From Klebsormidium nitens (lineage: Eukaryota > Streptophyta > Klebsormidiophyceae > Klebsormidiales > Klebsormidiaceae), in assembly GCA_000708835.1 (NCBI GenBank), contig DF237034.1, forward strand, positions 160,722 through 224,721: a stretch of DNA of 64,000 bases, written 5' to 3'. Both the position numbers and the translations under genes were made by a program. Below the pieces are notes generated by a model. That model was not told the origin of the DNA and ran no database searches. It was given only the letters and a program-made list of their open reading frames with translations. Positions within the stretch are counted from its first letter, which is position 1. Each line of letters opens with the position of its first letter. Below, piece after piece: positions 61,578 to 64,000 of this stretch.

Positions 61578-63761
61578 TCATGAGGGGCGGGCATATACAC
61601 CCACCTGTGGCCGTTCTGTTGTCGGCTGCGCGGGTCGGCCGGTTGGCGCGGCAGGCAGGCTTGCAAACGGATCCCCCCCTCCTTCCGACAAAGCATCTGG
61701 TTCTCTTTCTGGGGCGAGGTACGAAGGCACGGACTCACCAGCCTCCTCCCCCATGTCCATCTCTAAAGCGTCCAGCTCTGAACAAAAGAAATGCGGCCTC
61801 GGTATCCTGGATGCCATGAATAGACAAGGAGGGAGGCAACTAGGGGCAGAGACTGGACTCCAAAAATCTCACTTCCACAAGATAGATATCTTGCTACTCG
61901 GTCAGAGAAGCCCATGCCGGGCTGCTTCAAAGCTGCCACTTCGAACTTCGAACACACAGACCACAAAACAGTAAGGCGCGGCAACAACAGGTGAGAAGAC
62001 GTCTTGACAAATCTATCTGTTAGCCTTTGGATCAAGACTGGCCCACAGATACAAATTGCCCTTACCTCCCATTAGGTCGCCCTCATCAATGTCGTCCGGA
62101 ACGCCGTAGCTTCGTCCCATGGCGTCTTGAATTTCGGTGCTGTAGTCCATAAGATCCATCATGTCGTCTTGCAATGACTGCAGAAAGACACGCATGATTT
62201 AAGGTAAACATGGGAAGAATAAGAAGGCTTGTCGTGAGACGTTTTGCGCCGTAAACCTTAAGTTCAATTGCGATGTTCGAATGAGCGACTCTGACGCAAG
62301 TGGCAAACTCCAACAGAAGTGGTCGTTTCCAAACTTTGAATACAAGCACATGCGGAAATACCACAGCCTCAGAAACGAACCCCCACAAAGAGGACAGGCA
62401 TTGCAACTGCCAGAATCGACCCACCTCGACGTCCTCAATTTTCATGGTCTTGTATGTCTGCTTCAGCTCCTTGTTCGCAGTCTTCATGGCCGCCATCTGA
62501 AACAACCAGATGCCCGTCAGTAAGGCTCCCGAAATCTTGGAAATTCTGCTTCTTAACTAGCAGGATCCTGAGAGGACCACTTGGACGGCAACCAGAGCAT
62601 CGGTGTTCTCCAAGCATGCCAAACGTAAGGTACCCAGGCCAGATGCCTTCGGACGGAATAGAAGCATGCAAAGGTCCCCTCAGCCTACGACATTGGTTAT
62701 GCCCACAATCAAGCGAGACAGGCAGCTGAACAAGCTGAGGAACAGCAAAACGGACAATAAATAAACGATTCAACTCACCGTTTGCTGAGCATCTTTTAGA
62801 CCTGAATGCGCAAAGGAGACTTGCTCAAGATTGAATGTCTGGTTGTATAGATTGTCTCGCTGTCCCTCCAACCTGGCAGAACATACACTCACTGTTTGAG
62901 CTGCTGTCCATGGCGGTTCTACACCACATCAAGGACCATAAGCAACACGAGGGGGGAAATGCGGATTCACCTCCGTGTAGCTTCAAGAGGTGATCGACAA
63001 ACTTTTCAGATTTCGTTAGCTTGATAGTAGGGGACGCAACAATCAAGCACGTATGACACAACCAGGGAGCAGGCAGCCATATTCTGTACAAACTACTCCA
63101 AGAAGTACCCCACCTTTTCAGCTCCAGGGCAGCCGAAAGCTGCTTAATGAATTAGCAGTCTGGCGAGTATTCTCTCTTAGTAAGTGGCTTGGGGCATTAG
63201 CAGAAAGTTGTAGAGGCTACAATTTCTTATCACAAAAGCACACCATGTTGTTTGCAGATGCAATTCCAAAGTGCACCCGTAAACCCTAATTCTGAACTTG
63301 CTCCTAGTGCCTATCAGCAAGTTCGAGATTAGGGTTTGTAAGTGCGTTTTGCCAACCCACCAGAAGGGGTTGCGAAGCTGAAACTTGCATGGAGATGGAC
63401 TCACATCTTCTTCTGTTTTAAAACTCTCATTGCTCTCGCCTTGATTGCCTCCTGTGGTGGCCCTGGCCGTGTCCTCTTTATCTGGTCCCTGTACTTGACC
63501 AGCTCTGCCTCCAGCTTTCGAATCTTCTCATCGAGTACATCTCCGCGCTTGTTTATCTGCAAGAGACCATCATCCAACTCATTGCTGACATGTCAATCTA
63601 CATGATAATAAGCACATAAACAAAGATGGGTACACCAAAATGGGAAGCACAGCAATCCCCTGTAACCAGAGAAACAAGAAAAGGAGTCTCACTGTTTCTG
63701 TAGTCTCTTCAATTGTTGGGCCTGGTTTCACCTCCTTTTTGACACCAAACATGCGCTTCAT
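61578..63761 (-). CDS. VPS60: ESCRT-III subunit VPS60 / CHMP5
   Basis: Snf7-family protein acting late in ESCRT-III membrane scission at the multivesicular body; it recruits the Vps4 regulator LIP5/Vta1. Exons in transcript order: 63761-63693, 63556-63405, 62872-62779, 62496-62425, 62177-62066, 61777-61578; phases fit and give 232 residues, the normal size. It starts MKRMFGVKKEVKPGPTIEET, followed by the basic helix INKRGDVLDEKIRKLEAELV with RPGPPQEAIKARAMRVLKQK, the hairpin second half LEGQRDNLYNQTFNLEQVSF, MKTANKELKQTYKTMKIEDV, and the acidic helices DDMMDLMDYSTEIQDAMGRS and ELDALEMDMGEE. The tail VPSYLAPE...LPAAPTG matches VPS60 homologues. The last exon contains an internal GTGAGT that must be ignored by the spliceosome for this reading. 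Confidence 0.93.
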
Positions 63762-64000
63762 GGTGCCTTGCTTCTAGGAGATCACAAAACCCCCTTCTGG
63801 TCCTAGTGCAGATCTGTTGAAGGCGGTAAAACGAACCTCAAGGGATCCACTTCTGAGGACGTTTGGTATATCTTAGAAAAGCTTCTCCCAATTGTGTAGC
63901 GCCCGGCCCCGTTCGAAAGTGCAGTGCCCCTGTTGACTCTCGACTCAGAGTCAGAGTCAAGAGTGTGCCTGGAGCGGCGAGCCCCTGTCCACAGGCTAGT
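63762..64000. other. Upstream region of VPS60
   Basis: Should hold the VPS60 5' UTR and promoter on the minus strand. Nothing else seen before the window edge. Confidence 0.4.

Noticed and set aside
61283-61974. Plus-strand frames of 159-178 codons near the window end
   Set aside because: They overlap the last VPS60 exon on the other strand and show no domain.

Overview
The window is nuclear DNA from a green plant, most likely an alga of the streptophyte/Klebsormidium type (the lineage is an inference). Every recognisable gene is broken by short GT-AG introns, coding exons are GC-rich, and the set includes proteins typical of green plants: a membrane-anchored hexokinase, a DUF7733 membrane protein, a chloroplast cyclophilin, a fatty-alcohol oxidase and a fasciclin-like GPI protein. 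I see no operon, CRISPR, phage or plasmid features. Exon borders were placed by hand from splice sites, reading phase and family alignment from memory, so ends of the first and last exons are the least certain.

Layout: a 5'-truncated SUN-domain gene (+, 1-2779); a possible 48-residue membrane peptide (-, 4256-4402); a 25-exon ABCC/MRP transporter (+, 5584-17700) with an N gap; DUF7733 (-, 18986-19705) divergent from hexokinase (+, 20383-24670); an organellar GrpE (+, 25731-28682); an SLC35C2-like nucleotide-sugar/triose-phosphate family transporter (-, 29799-33376) divergent from a fasciclin-domain GPI protein (+, 34280-36140); a long-chain alcohol oxidase (-, about 38140-44237) with a second N gap; a 5'-truncated non-LTR retrotransposon (+, 44643-45817) with a 10-bp target-site duplication; a plastid cyclophilin (+, about 46948-49312); a FUT8-like (GT23) glycosyltransferase (+, 50466-53058); ribosome-biogenesis factor RRS1 (-, 54311-57855) divergent from complex I subunit NDUFA12 (+, 58543-59981); and ESCRT-III subunit VPS60/CHMP5 (-, 61578-63761).

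The neighbours do not form one pathway. They are mostly housekeeping genes of different compartments (nuclear envelope, mitochondrion, plastid, Golgi, endosome, nucleolus). Three head-to-head pairs could share promoters.

The points most worth a second look are: an 80-bp tandem duplication that copies a splice acceptor and exon start in the ABCC gene; two N gaps that both look like assembly artefacts; the retrotransposon copy with structured 3' end and intact-looking duplication; a FUT8-type fucosyltransferase in a green lineage; and a 24-bp perfect palindrome next to a 12-bp one. I did not find a convincing new multi-gene system.
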